Assembly: GCF_034190915.1 (NCBI RefSeq)
Contig: NW_026947484.1
Span: 207,960,657 to 208,024,656, forward strand
Source: Cavia porcellus
Lineage: Eukaryota; Chordata; Mammalia; Rodentia; Caviidae
DNA length: 64,000 nucleotides
Direction of reading: 5' to 3'
In this document: one piece after another, positions 45,501 through 56,960 of the stretch
How the letters are laid out: the number at the start of each line of letters is the position of its first letter
Numbering within the stretch: the stretch's first letter is position 1
Position numbers and translations under genes: made by a program
The notes under the pieces: generated by a model
Database searches by the model: none
Told to the model about the DNA's origin: nothing
What the model saw: only the letters and a program-made list of their open reading frames with translations

Positions 45501-46851
45501 ATTGAAATTTGGTTATTCAGCAGTTTTACATCCTCTTGACCTACCTTTGGTATTTCTTATGTTTCTAGGAATCTGTCTATTTCTTCTGTGTTATCAAACC
45601 TTTGAGAGTAGAGGTTTTTGAAATAGGTGTTGATGATCTTCTGTATTTCCATAGAATCTGTAGTGATTTCACCTTTTTCATTTCTTATTGCATGAATTTG
45701 AGCTTTTTCTTCCCTTTTTTAATAAGGTTGGCTAGGGAGTTAGCAATTATATTTATTCTTTCAAAGAACCAACTCTTTGATTCATTGATTCTTTGGATTA
45801 TTTTCTTAATCTCTATTGCATTGATTTCTGCTCTAATTTTTATAATTTCCTCTCTTCTTTTGTCTTTGGGCTTGACTTGCTCTTCTTTTTCTAGGTGTAG
45901 TATCAGGTTATTTATTTGTATTCATTCTGTTTCCCTAATGTGGGAACTCAGCGCAAAAAATTTTCCTCTGAGGACATCTTTCATTGCATCCCACAGATTT
46001 TGGTAAGTTGTATTTGTATTTTCATTTTCTTGGAGGTATTGTTCAATTTCTTCTTTACTTTCCCCTGTGACCCACTGATTACTCAAAAGTGTGTTATTCA
46101 GAGTCCCTGTGTTTGTGGGATTTTTGCAGTATCTTTTATCATTAATTTCTAATTTCAAACTGCTATGATCTGATAACACACAAGAGATAATTTCAACTTT
46201 TTGCATTTATTTAAATATGTCCTGTGAGCTAATATATGGTCTATTTTAGGGAATGACCCATGTACTGCTGAGAAGAATGTGTATTCTGATGTTATTTGAT
46301 GAAACACTCTGTATATGTTTATTAAGTCTATTTGTTCACAGGTGTGATTCCGTTCTTTTATTTCTTTGCTGATTTTCTGTCTGGTTGATCTGTCCATTGA
46401 TGTCAATGGTGTGTTAAGGTCTCCTGTTACAATTGTGTTACTGATAATTTGATTTTTCATTTCTGTTAATACTTGTTTTATATAACTGGGTGTCCTGGAA
46501 TTTGGTACATATATATTTAAGATAGTTATCTCTTCCCCTTAAAAGTTTTCCCCTAACGAGTATGTAGTGACCTTCTTTATCTCTTCTGGTCATTATTGGT
46601 TTAATTCACATTGTCTGCAAACAGAATGACTACTCCTGCTTTTTTTGGGGTTCCTGTTGCATGAAGTATTGTTTTCTATCCTTTACTTTCAGTCTGTGAG
46701 TAACCTTTTGGGTTCAATAGGTTTCTTGGAGACAGCATATGGTTGGATTTTGTTTCTTGATTCATTTTGCCAGTCTGTTTCTTTTAATTGGTGCACTGAG
46801 ACCTTTTACATTAATGGTTATAACTGTTATATATTGGTTTATTGTTGACAT
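42563..46851 (-). pseudogene. L1 ORF2: L1 ORF2 (endonuclease/reverse transcriptase), inactivated
   Basis: ORF2p nicks the target DNA and reverse-transcribes L1 RNA there. The likely start is the ATG at 46851 (minus; MSTINQYITV). Endonuclease: CLQETY near 46720, TGDLNTPLTS at 46410, and SDH near 46172 (catalytic E, D/N and H all visible). RT: PISLMNTDVKIL near 45240 and [16 protein letters not shown] near 44860. The active-site motif reads FADAMIL, not FADDMIL; the second aspartate codon is GCC (alanine) at 44756-44758. Thumb and C-terminal parts run at 44537-44180 and 43582-42563, with an intact CPSTEEW block and a TAA at 42565. The frame is broken repeatedly, and a nested repeat interrupts it at 43708-44190. 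Without the insertion the length is about 1,268 codons, normal for ORF2p. Confidence 0.92.
43708..44190 (-). mobile_element. 5'-truncated L1/HAL1 3'-UTR insertion nested in ORF2
   Basis: About 480 bp homologous to the terminal part of the 3' UTRs at 41161 and 10583, e.g. AAATCACTAGTTAGTAGATT and ACACATTTTGGGTTTTATTA. ORF2 coding sequence stops at one edge and resumes at the other. The edges carry GCTCTTTTTTG (43697-43707) and GCTCTGTTTTG (44191-44201), a target duplication with one mismatch. It therefore inserted after the host L1 did. Confidence 0.85.
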
Positions 46852-46891
46852 GTTATCTTTCTGCTATTGCATCTTTATTTTTCTGTTCTGT

Positions 46892-47944
46892 TTAATTGTC
46901 TGCTTTGCTTAGTGTTTTTTTCCTAAGTGTGTTTAAACTGTCTTTCAATATTTTTTGCAGGGATGGTTTGGTAATCATGAAGTTCTTCAGCTGTTATTTT
47001 CATGGAAATATCTTATTTCACCATCAATTTTGAAGGACAGTTTTACAGGGTACATCAGTCTAAGTTGGAAATCATTTTCCTTTAGGATCTGGAATACTTC
47101 ACTCCATGCTCTTCTTGACTTTATTTTTTGTGCTGAGAAGTCTGCTGTGATTCTGATAGGTTTTCCTTTATAAGTGATCTGTCTTTTCTCTCTGACAGCT
47201 TTTAATATTCTATTCTTATTTTGAATTTCTGGATGGTGATTATTATATGTCTGGGTGTAGTTTTATTTTGGTTATATTTATTTGGAATTCTGTATGCTTC
47301 ACTGATCGTAATGTTGGTTTCTGCTCCTTATGTTTGCTCCTAATGTTTCAGCTACTTCTCTAAATATCCTCTTGATGTCCTTTATGTCATCCCCTTCTTT
47401 TTCATTCATTCCTATCAATCTTATGTTGTTTTTTTTGTGTGTTATCTTGCAGTTGTTGAATTGTTATTTCCTAATTCTTTGTTATTTTTAAAAGATCTTT
47501 CTTTTCCTGTTCACTATTTGCAATCTTGTCTTCAAGGTCTGAAATTCTGTCTTCACTTTCATTGAGGCTGTTTTTACAGCTTTCAGTGGAGTTTTTTATT
47601 CCCTGTATATCTCTGTGCATCTGCTTTATGTATTCTGTTTGCTTCTTATATTGCTCATCTAGGGATTCTATCTTTTTGTTTAGTTCCTCCAATTTTTTAA
47701 CCGTGTTTTCTTTAGATATATTCAGCATCTCTTTCATTTCTTTTATCATTTCTTCTTTTACCTGGGAGATTATTTCTAGTTTGAATTCCTTTAAAACTTC
47801 CTGGAGTTGCTTGTTTATTTCAGTTGCTACTATGTCCGATATTTGAGGAGTATGGCATATATTTTCTTCTATATACATCGCTCCTAAGGTTTCTTTGGAT
47901 GGGCTGGAGGTTTGAGAGTGTAATTTGGTCTTTCGATTTGTCAT
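46892..47944 (-). pseudogene. L1 ORF1: L1 ORF1 (RNA-binding chaperone), frameshifted
   Basis: ORF1p forms trimers through a coiled coil and packages L1 RNA. The start is the ATG at 47944 (minus), opening with MTNRKTKLHS. The coiled coil occupies about residues 45-155, with an open frame to 47471, where a frameshift follows. Degraded RRM sequence lies at about 47460-47300. The C-terminal domain, including YPVKLSFKIDGEI, is near 47060-47010, and the natural-length stop is a TAA at 46894-46892. The full span would be about 350 codons, the normal size. At least two frame changes prevent translation of a full protein. ORF2 begins about 40 bases downstream. Confidence 0.85.
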
Positions 47945-48422
47945 TTTCCTATATTTCTGTGTTTTGAGTGTTATTCTAAGGCTTCCTCAGGGTCTGTTGG
48001 AAATCCTCTTCTATGCCCTCATCTCCTGGGACTCTCACACCCAGTTCCCTGGATTGATAGAGGGCCCTGGGGGTGGAGCAGGCCAGCTCATGCTTTGCCT
48101 CTGGAACCGATGGCACCCACCTGTTTGCTTAGCACTCCACAGTCTGCCAAGCACAGCTGGGAGAGGGGAGGCTGGTGCCAGCTCCCCTGACCAACCGTGC
48201 TGCTCCAGTGCACACAGAAGCCATGAGGTTTCCCGGCCAGGCCGAGAGAGGGTCTCACACTAACTGAACTCGGGGGAAAGTGCTCTGGGCACTTACGCCA
48301 GGCGACGGGACCTCTGGAACCTGTGGCATTTGCTTGATTGCTTAGAACTCCACAGTCCTCCAAGCCAGCCAGGAATGGGGAGGTGGATGCAAGCACCCCA
48401 GACCCACAGAGCGGTTCCAGTT
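47945..48422 (-). promoter_or_regulatory. L1 5' UTR with two 212-bp monomer-like repeats
   Basis: The block beginning CTCTGGAACC at 48100 recurs at 48312, and CTCCACAGTC recurs with it, an offset of 212 bp. Both copies share 'GCTTAG', 'ACTCCACAGT', then CAGC and a 'GGGGAGG' block. Tandem 5' monomers acting as promoter units are known in murine L1s. The region is the most GC-rich part of the element. Confidence 0.7.
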
Positions 48423-48435
48423 ATACTGTTTTTTT

Positions 48436-49578
48436 TTCTACTTCATTCATTATTAATTTTAGAAGTTTTCATAACAAACAGATTATAATTTTTAGCCATT
48501 AAGAACACAGTTATTTCACAGAGAAAACCAGAAAGTAGACAACTGTCAAATTCCAGAATTCCATATGATCACAGTTACAAATTTTATGAATATACCATCT
48601 CACATTTCCTAAAACTTTATGCTGTTTTCTCATAATGTATTTTCTTAAGTTTAGTTTTAGTCCTAAGTATAGTTACTTTTTTGAATATAATATAAAAACA
48701 AGATGTCCAAAAATACAAACACTTGTATTTTATCTTATTTAGAAAGGAGTATCTATTACTGAATTAAGCAAACTTTTAAGGTTGCAGGTTATCATAAATA
48801 TTTTCAAAACTTTTTAGCAAACATACTATTATATCTAGAAAAAGATAAACATTCATTTCAAGTTTACTTTTCAGTTAACTGTTTTTACCACACATACTTA
48901 TTAAGCAGAACAAAATAATAGCAAAAAAAACCCTCTAAAAAAGTTAAACATTCTGATCATTTTAGTTTTTACTGTTGTGCTTTATGTATAGTTAGTACTG
49001 ACTACCTACTGAGAAATTTATTTTTGCTCTTATCTTTACTTATACATTTGGTCTTAGATGCAGATAAATTATGGTCTCAAATATTCAATAGATTTAATGT
49101 TAACTTATTTGTCTAGTAAACCTAAAGAGAATAAAAAATAAATGTTTGTATTATGCTTGAAACTGATTATTCAGAAGCCAATTGTTTTTATTTAGATATT
49201 TTTACTTATCAAAGATTTGTTATGTGAAGTTAAAACACATTTCATATAAGCTATATTTATGTAAGTTTTATGAATATTCAATTGAGGTAAGCACCTACTT
49301 ATTTATAAGCCAATTTGAACAGATCTTTTTAAAGTTATTTTATAAAGTAATCTAGACATACCATTTTAAGAAAAAACTACTGTATCTAAGATGAACACAT
49401 ATACGTATCCTGCAAATAAGAGATACAGAAGTGCTCTAGCTATGTTTTTCTCACGGTAAAGTAAGGTGAATAAATTTAACAAGAGACAATGTCAAACACA
49501 CTCATCATCAAAAATGATAATAGTATGAAGTGATAAATTTACTTTCTCTAAATTTATTATTATCCAGTGTTTACAAGA
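48436..49578. other. AT-rich single-copy sequence
   Basis: No gene or repeat recognised. Confidence 0.45.
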
Positions 49579-49587
49579 AGTAAAATA

Positions 49588-49693
49588 GGGGCTGAGGACT
49601 TAGCTCAGCAGCATAAGCACCTGCCTTGCAAGTAGGCAGCCGTGAGTTCGATCCCCAGTACCGATAAAAAGAAAAAAAGAAAGAAAAAAAAGT
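49588..49693 (+). mobile_element. Young ID-like SINE
   Basis: GGGGCTGAGGACTTAGCTCA (A-box), 'CACCTGCCTTGCAAGTAGGCAGCCGTGAGTTCGATCCCCAG' (B-box GAGTTCGATCC intact), then TACCGATAAAAAG and an A-rich tail. Flanked by exact AGTAAAATA at 49579-49587 and 49694-49702. Confidence 0.95.
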
Positions 49694-49702
49694 AGTAAAA
49701 TA

Positions 49703-52700
49703 AATCTCATCTACAGTATTATGTGTCAATCAAAAATAAATTTAATAAAAATTATATGAATATTAGTTATGAGCCAGGCCATACAGAATTCAGCACTCAC
49801 TTGTGAAGTTTCACTTTGTATTTTATCTGAATTACTTAGTGCCAAAAATAGGGCAAGTTTTAACAACTTTGTGAGGACTTTGATTATTTATGCAAAGTTT
49901 GCACACAAGACCTTTAATATTTTATTTATTGATGATGTACAATCTTAACAAGATTGTGGATTACATTTTAGGTAAGTGACAGAAAACATCTACGGCCTGG
50001 CTTGGTGTGTCTAAAGCCCAACTGAGGGATAAAATATTCAGTATGTCCCAAGGGGCCTTTTCCTTTAGAGGATCCGGAGTTCCTAGCAAGACACTCGATG
50101 GAGGGAAGGGGTGCAGCTTTTAGTGTCTGCATATTGCTTGGTAGCTGAAGCAGGAAGGGCACATCTGGAAGTGGTGGACCTACAGATGGAAATAACAGGG
50201 TTTTGAAAGGGGTCGTATAGAAGGGTTTCAGAAAATTCAAAGGAAAAATCAAAAGTGGCATATGGAGAAAAGAAGTATGAAAGCAATAAGGAGGGAGAAG
50301 AGCTGCTTTGGGGAGATTTCAAGTTTTCTAAAGAGGCTACTGACCTATTGAATTACCCTTAGTAAATTAGTAGTCATGGAAAAATTCCTACTGTCGAGAG
50401 AAAAAGAATTCCATGTAAGAGAGTAAGAGAGTAATCTCTATCCAAAACAGAGTCAGGAAGAAAGTCTCTCACTTGGGATCCAGGGACTGAAATCAAGGAG
50501 CCAAGTGAAAGAATCTGCACCAAGGAAGCTCCTTTTTGTAGTAACTGGACCTGGATTGAACTTCATAGTTCACTGCAAAACATAAGAATTAAAATCTTCA
50601 TTCCAGAGAGTAAGGAGAGGGAGCAGAAGAGAGAATAAAAAAAAAAAAGAGTGAACGTCATCAAAGTATAGTATGTGCATGTATGAAAATGTCACAGAGA
50701 AACTCATTATAAAAACTGCAGTTTTCAAAATCTATACTTACTAGTCTCAGTGGACATTTGTCTAAAGAACTGGTTAAGACCGTGTCAGCGAATTCTTCAT
50801 CAGTCAAGAGTAAAGGAAAGATTTCAGAATAGTTCATTACCCATCTTCAAGGACAGGGACTCCCTTTTCATAAAAATTACAGACTATCTGTGTCTATCTC
50901 ACCTTATATAAATAAAATTATAAAAGCTGCCTGACTTATTTTGTTCAAGATTACAGCTGCAATATTAATCCAACTCAATGTATAATTATGCTTTTTAAAT
51001 TTCTATCTTTTATTTTATTATATACCATAAACTATTAACCTAGTATTCCATAATAATGTTTAGGATGCTATCCAATTTTCTGAAAGTTTTAAATGAATTA
51101 GCATGTGCATTTTGGGCTACTTACTACAATATTAATATATTGAATATTAATAATTTTAAATGGACTGTAATATTCTACTGAGGAAAAAATCACTAAATTA
51201 AGTATGCAAGAATAATTAGAAAAACTGTAACAGCAACACTTGTTTGGACAATCATTAACATTTTAATAGAGAATATCAATCTTTTTTATTAGTAGAAATC
51301 CAATCTCCTTTAATGTATACAAAATCACTAGCTTCTACTCATCTCAATTTGTACGTCAACTTTGTGTGAAGTGCTCTTGTTACCAAAACATGATAGAATC
51401 GACAGAAATTAAGGTAATAAATTAACATGTTTTCACTTTTCATATGAAGAATATAGCCATACAATCAAATTGTAGCCATGAGGATTTTACATCCCATAAA
51501 AATGTAGAACAAGACTTTTGACTCATTATTGTACATCAAGTGAGCAGTTTGTTTGACAAAATTAAAAACTATTGTTCTTATGAGATTTAATTAAAGTGAA
51601 TGAAATTAATGTGAAAATGTCTGAGATATTAAATTGTTAAATTACAAAGGTTTTGGGTGCAGCTCAGATAGTGTTGCAGAGAAGTGGGTATAGCCATAAA
51701 ATATTTCCAATGTTGGCTAAGTTTAGAAATGCCAATTTGATGTACAAGAAAAATGCAATGCCAAATGAAACTACTTAAATCGATATTTCTTGCTTTGCTA
51801 TTCATTGAAAATGTGGTTTGCTTAGTGTTTGTGAAATTGCAAGCAAAACATAAATACCCACTACATGCTTGCTGAGACTACAGGAAGTGATGAAGATGGA
51901 TAGGTAGAGAAGCTTTTCATTTGGGAATGAACAGTAAATTTGTTTGTAGCTAAGAGAAATAATTTGAGAAAAAAATAACATGTTGAAAAAACCAGAACTG
52001 ACATGGATCTATTATGTTCTCACTAAAGAGCGATGCAATGCTGAGAGCAAAGGAAATTATGCTTAAGAAATTGTAAACTGCTAGTAATTCTAATGAACTG
52101 TCCAATCCTTCCTTCTATAGTAGCCCTCCAGCATAAACTTTAAACATGGATTAGATTACCCTCACTGTGATCTTGGTTTAGAAATTTCTAAACACCAGTA
52201 ATAAAATAATCATGGGCTTGGAACTCCATCCAGTTGTGCTATTTGATTATAATAACGTACCTTGGAAGTCCATCGTGTATAGTGACTGAGGCTGTGCTGA
52301 AAACTACCCTTGGTCCCGTGTTTATTGGAATGAAGTCTGGAGAGATGATTCTGGTCTTTGTGAAGGGGAATTTAAATGTAAATCAAAATATTCATGCTGA
52401 TGGTCTACCCACAGTTGAAATGAAAATAGGTATTTAGTCAGAGACGTTAGAACCCGGGAGTCAGCATTGGCAATCACCTTCTGAGTGCTATAGTTCTTTC
52501 TAATTTGTTCTTCACACACATTTTCCATATGTTCAGGGTCTGAAGTCAGAAGCGCGGTGCTTTGGAGATTCAGAACAGAGGTTTTAAAGTATGAATAGTA
52601 TCTTAAGCTACTGCTATTTAGATGTGAAATTTCACCTTTTGCTCTAGTTTCTGGATTACGGTAATAAAAATGAGAAGTGGAGAGTCCTTTTGTAGGTGTT

Positions 52701-53100
52701 TGTGTGTATGTGGTTTTTCTGGTTTTGTTTGTTTCATTTTTAATGAAAGAGACCTTATTACTAAAGGATTTCTTTCAGAGTTTAGAATTAAATAATATTT
52801 GTTTCCTTAATTTCATAATACAATGTTCTCTCTCAAGTAAAATTAAATTGGATAAAGAAGTTTAAATATGCAGTAGTTATAAGATTGTCATCAAAAATAT
52901 TTTATTATAATCAAAAAATATACCACATACTTTTTTTAATATAACTTCACACAGAGCCTCTTTCCAGTTCTCTTGGGGGGGAAAAAACTATCTAACAAAA
53001 TTTAGAAAAAATATTTGAAACTGAAGTAATTGAAAAATTGTTTGTTTTTTCAGACAACTGAGGAGTTTAACCTCACAAAGTGCAAAATAGAAGTGTTTAT
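49703..53100. other. AT-rich single-copy sequence
   Basis: 3.4 kb with no recognisable repeat. Overlapping minus frames of 79-97 codons at 49968-50322 and small frames at 52234-52865 have no recognisable domain. A GGGGGGG run lies at about 52975-52981. Confidence 0.45.
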
Positions 53101-53105
53101 TTGGG

Positions 53106-53128
53106 ATTTTTGTTGTTGTTGTTGTTGT
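53106..53128. repeat. (TTG)n simple repeat
   Basis: Six TTG units next to the T-rich end of an ID-like SINE. Confidence 0.85.
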
Positions 53129-53134
53129 ATTTGC

Positions 53135-53226
53135 TTTTTTTTTTTTTTTTTAACCAGGAATAGAACTCAGGATCTTGTGCTGTGCTTGCAGGCAGCTCTG
53201 TGTCACTGAGCTATATCTCCAACCCA
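53135..53226 (-). mobile_element. ID-like SINE
   Basis: T-run, then 'AACCAGGAATAGAACTCAGGATCTTG', then 'CTGTGTCACTGAGCTATATCTCCAACCC'. Diverged reversed body. Confidence 0.8.
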
Positions 53227-53412
53227 AGGTCCTTTTTTTTACATCATTTTAAAATACCATCTAAATTTACTGTCTTCCCTATCTAAAGAGATTTTGCTAT
53301 AGAAAAACTACATATTGTTAATTATGACACAATTGTCAGAAATAATTTACATTTTAATCTCCAAAAGTAGATGAGAATCTATCCCACATAGGATGTAACT
53401 CAAAAGTTTGTA

Positions 53413-53606
53413 ACAAGCAGGTGTCATGGTGAATGTCTACAATCTAGTATCATGGGAGGCTGAGGTAATATGATTGACAATTCAAGCCCTGGGTAGGAAA
53501 ACTAGTGACTTTTCAAAACTCTAGATTGAAAACAAAAATAAAGATAAAAAGGACTGGGAACATAGCTCAGTGCACAGACCCTGGGTTCAATATCTAATAC
53601 CAAAAT
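53413..53606 (+). mobile_element. B1-dID composite SINE
   Basis: B1 part: GCAGGTGTCATGGTGAATGT, then 'CATGGGAGGCTGAGG'. It joins through an A-rich linker ('AACAAAAATAAAGATAAAAA') to a dID part, GGACTGGGAACATAGCTCAG, then 'CCCTGGGTTCAATATCTAATACC'. Same architecture as the copy at 8019-8208. Confidence 0.85.
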
Positions 53607-53739
53607 AAAAGCCATACACCATTATGCTTCCAATATTTTCAGTCCACACACAAGTCCTTATTGCTTGAGCCTAAAATCCTGTTAACAATGTAGCATTAAA
53701 GTATTCTGTCACCACTGGATATCTATTAAACTACACTTT

Positions 53740-53788
53740 AGTTTTTTGTTTTGTTTTGTTTTGTTTTGTTTGTTTGTTTGTTTGTTTT
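53740..53788. repeat. (GTTTT)n-(GTTT)n simple repeat
   Basis: Five GTTTT units turn into four GTTT units. Confidence 0.95.
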
Positions 53789-54755
53789 TTAATTTTTATG
53801 AAGCTATTCTTTTGGGAAAATTCTGAGTAGAAAGTCAGAGACTTCTACCAGTCCTTCAAATTATGTAGATCAGACAATTAGTTCTTCCCCACCCCTAGGT
53901 ATACTCTGCTACGAATAGATCTATGATTTAAGAAAGGATTAGATCTGCGGTCTGTCATATATCATTGAGGTACTAACCTTCTGTCTTGGAAAGAAGAATA
54001 CCAATACCTTCTCAACCAAGGAAGGGATTTAGTTTCTCAGAAAACTAAGTGGCAATGCTCCAGTTAAGTTGAAAACTAGATGGCAACCTTTAGAGTATTT
54101 TTTTAAGCCAGTGTCATTATGATTAGAAAATGGAAATGATTTTAATGGAAATCATTGCAAGTAATTAAATTATGAGAATACTATAAAAATTGTTTCTCTC
54201 AATTATGACCTCATTTACATTTTTCCAAGCTTAGAAATTTACAATGTAGCTGTCTGAATCTCCACAAATTGCTGCTTTTCAAGGAACAAAGTTCTTTTTT
54301 TATAAGTATTAAATTTTTAAGGAAAACTGAAATATGACAAAAGAAAAAGAGACAACATACTAACAATACTATGCTAATTAAAACATCTTACTATTTTAAT
54401 AAGTACAGAAAGCTCATTTCTTCTTACCTTCTTAGAATAATAAACATTGTGGTGTTTTGTTGTTATTAATTCAAATCCTTCTTCATCTTCCATCTAGCAG
54501 CATTCTGGAATTTCTTTTCCAAAGTCAGATATGTCTCAATAAATCAGTCATCTGAAATCTGCAAATAGCCACCTTCACTTAATTTCAGATACTTTAAGAA
54601 AGATTGAAAGAAGACATTCAGTAGTACTTGATGGGTTATTCTAATAATTATATGGCCTACCAGGCAATAATAAATTACAAAATGTGTTTATTTACTTGAT
54701 AAGGTATGGTGGATTGGTCCATGAGCCTAGTTTAAAGAACCAGAGGTTCTTTGTT
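53789..54755. other. AT-rich single-copy sequence
   Basis: Nothing recognised. Confidence 0.4.
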
Positions 54756-54759
54756 TGTT

Positions 54760-54890
54760 TGTGGAGCTTTTTGGGCGGAATGGGGTTGAGATAGGCCCTG
54801 GCCTCATAGTTTAGACAGCTTTAAACTCACTGTGGAGGACTGGCTGCCCTTAATCTTGCAGCGATCTTCTGCCTCAATATGCAGGTTTTC
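54760..54890 (-). mobile_element. B1-type SINE, diverged
   Basis: 'TTGAGATAGGCCCTGGCCTCATAGTTTAGACAGC', 'CTTTAAACTCACTGTGGAGG', then 'GCAGCGATCTTCTGCCTCAATATGCAGG' is a diverged reversed B1. Confidence 0.6.
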
Positions 54891-55590
54891 TGAGGTTTCA
54901 GTTGGTTTTCCTGGACTAATAGTGCCTCAACAAGTTTTTTTTCTGAAGTTCTGCATTTCCTTTTTAATTATGAAGTATTTTTAGGTTACACTGAATAGTG
55001 CTATTTTTCTAGTTCATCTAATACTATCTTTACATTTTTTTTCCAGAAGCTTTAGAAAACTATAACATAGAGAGAGAAGAATATAAATGTCAATTGGGTA
55101 AAAAGAGCACGATGTGTAAGAACACCAGGATGGCTCCTCATCCTCACAGACATGGAAACTGTGTCTGGTTTGTTTGAATGGATTCTGTGGAGTACAATCT
55201 TTGGGACATTTTATTTTAGCTACTTTCTTCCTTTCCAAGTTATGCTTTCTTTTTTTCTTTGTCTGCTTTCACTGGGTAGGACTTCAGCAAAAGAGGAGTA
55301 AAGGAAGAACAACTTTAGCTTGTTACCATTTTAGAAGAAAAATGTGTAGCTTCTCAGCATTAAGTACGACACAATCCCTATTAGCTACAAACTGATATTT
55401 TACAGATCCTCTTTGTCAAGTAGGGGAGGGTTAGCTCCTTTTCTCATTTATTGATAGTTTTATTAGGAATAGGTATTAGACTGTATACCATGATTTTTTG
55501 GCTTCCACTCTTACAATCATAACCGTATAATCCTCTGCTTCAGCCTATTGACAGGATGTGTCACCTTAATTGATTTTAGATGGCAGACTA
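54891..55590. other. AT-rich single-copy sequence
   Basis: Frames at 55014-55238 (minus) and 55174-55395 (plus) overlap antisense and show no domain. Confidence 0.4.
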
Positions 55591-55599
55591 CCTTTGAGC

Positions 55600-56220
55600 T
55601 AAATACTTGAAATAAATTCCAATGGACCATTTCTGTAATTCTTTTTTAAACATTGTTGGATAAGATCAGATTTGCTAAAATTCTGTTTACATTTTAAAAA
55701 TCTATTTCATAATAAATATTTTTTGTAGCTTTCCTGATGGTATTTTTGCTGCTGTTTTTGGTATTAATACTGATATAGGGTAATGCTTAAGTATACCATC
55801 TGTTCCTATTTTCTGGAAAACATTGTAGATAATTGGTATCATTTTTTCCTAAAATATTTAGTAGGTATTTTTAGTGAAATAGTGTTGGTGTTTTCCGTTT
55901 TGGAAGGTTATGAAACACTCAGATTCTTCAATAGATATAGGCCTGTTAAGACAATATATTTCTCCTTTCATGCATTTTGGTATAAATGACTTTTTAAAAA
56001 CTTTTTCATTTCCACTGTTATTAAATTTAGAAGCGTAAGGTTACTTTTAAAATCCCAATTATACAGTGTCCATAAAATCAAGAGTAATGATCCTTTTTTT
56101 CTAAGAGTAGCAATTTGTGTCTTTTAAAAAGTGCTTAACATGAATATTTACCTACTTTATAAAATTTCTCAAAGAATTTTTTTACACTGACTTTATTATC
56201 TTCCTGTTTTCAATTTCACT
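55600..56220 (-). mobile_element. Ancient LINE-1, ORF2 reverse-transcriptase part
   Basis: T-rich reversed L1 coding sequence. 'GGTATCATTTTTTCCTAAAATATTTAGTAGG' and 'ACTCAGATTCTTCAATAGATATAGGCCTG' match the region between the RT core and the linker to the endonuclease. Broken by a SINE at 56221. Confidence 0.6.
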
Positions 56221-56226
56221 GTTTTT

Positions 56227-56259
<33 letters not shown>

Positions 56260-56363
56260 TTTTTTTTTTTTGTCTTTTTCCTTTTTATCAGTACCAGGGA
56301 TCGAACTCATGACTGCCTGCTTGCAAGGCAGGTGCTTATGCCACTGAGCTAAATCCCCAGCCC
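56221..56363 (-). mobile_element. Young ID-like SINE with long T/GTTTT tail
   Basis: Flanked by the exact CAATTTCACT at 56211-56220 and 56364-56373. Body: ATCAGTACCAGGGATCGAAC, 'TCATGACTGCCTGCTTGCAAGGCAGGTGC', then 'CACTGAGCTAAATCCCCAGCCC'. The reversed tail is unusually long, about 55 bases. Confidence 0.95.
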
Positions 56364-56575
56364 CAATTTCACTTGTTTATATTTCTATTTTGTTTTCCTT
56401 CACTATCTATAGATTTTTATTGCTTTCTCTGATTTCTAGTGTGGAATCTTAGGCTTTCAATTTTGGGTTTATCATCTAAAATATTAATTTAATACTACAC
56501 AGTTTCCAATAACTATTATTATCATTACATCCCTCAATTCTTGTAGCCAATACAGATTTATTTTCAAACAGATTG
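56364..56575 (-). mobile_element. Ancient LINE-1 continued
   Basis: The older L1 resumes after the SINE; reversed linker region between RT and endonuclease. Strongly decayed. Confidence 0.45.
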
Positions 56576-56579
56576 GCAA

Positions 56580-56960
56580 ATGATCTCTATTTCCCCCACC
56601 GTGTTTCACAAATAGTTTCCATTCCCTTTAGTGGCTGAACAGTGAGTACATGTACCTCATTTTCTTTATCTAGCCATCAATTGATAGGCACTTCCATTGC
56701 TTCCATATCTTGATACTATGAACAGTGCATCAATAAATAAGAAGTGCAGATGTCTCTTCAACATTATAATCTAATTTTCTTTGGGCAACTACTGAGGAGT
56801 GGCTTTCATGGATCATATGGTATCTCTACTTTTTTTTTAATTTGTTGGGAATCTCCATAGTACTTTCTGCAACGCCTGTACTAATTCTCATTTCACCAAC
56901 AGGGTCAGGTGTTCCCTTTCGCCACAGCCGCACCACCCTAATCCTCCATTTTTTATTTTC
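56580..56960 (-). mobile_element. LINE-1 3'-end fragment, out of order (likely nested)
   Basis: 'ATCTAGCCATCAATTGATAGGCACTTCC', 'CCATATCTTGATACTATGAACAGTGCATCAATAAA', 'GGATCATATGGTATCTCTAC' and 'ATTTCACCAACAGGGTCAGG' are the reversed ORF2 C-terminal/3' end. It sits between the RT part and the endonuclease part of the older L1, so it must come from a separate insertion or rearrangement. Confidence 0.75.

Larger units (their letters stand above)
41161..48422 (-). mobile_element. L1: Full-length LINE-1, inactivated
   Basis: A complete minus-strand L1: 5' UTR with repeated monomers (47945-48422), ORF1 (46892-47944), ORF2 (42563-46851) and a 1.4-kb 3' UTR (41161-42562). Both ends carry the same target sequence, ATACTG plus a T-run (41148-41160 and 48423-48435), the expected duplication with a T-rich L1 endonuclease target. 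Length is about 7.26 kb, or 6.8 kb without the nested insertion at 43708-44190. Frameshifts and stops in both ORFs and a mutated RT active site show that it cannot retrotranspose on its own. Confidence 0.92.

Noticed and set aside
45602..46152. 134- and 78-codon plus-strand hydrophobic frames
   Set aside because: Antisense to the L1 ORF2 endonuclease/linker region; the hydrophobic look is from reversed lysine/asparagine codons.
47526..47846. 106-codon plus-strand frame with apparent membrane segments
   Set aside because: Antisense to the L1 ORF1 coiled coil.
47925..48396. 112-codon plus and 102-codon minus frames in GC-rich DNA
   Set aside because: Within the L1 5' UTR monomers; GC-richness and repeats create the frames.
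49588..49693. Possible tRNA-Ala gene (intact A- and B-box)
   Set aside because: The sequence continues into an A-rich tail, has target duplications and does not fold as a complete tRNA with acceptor stem; it is a tRNA-derived SINE.
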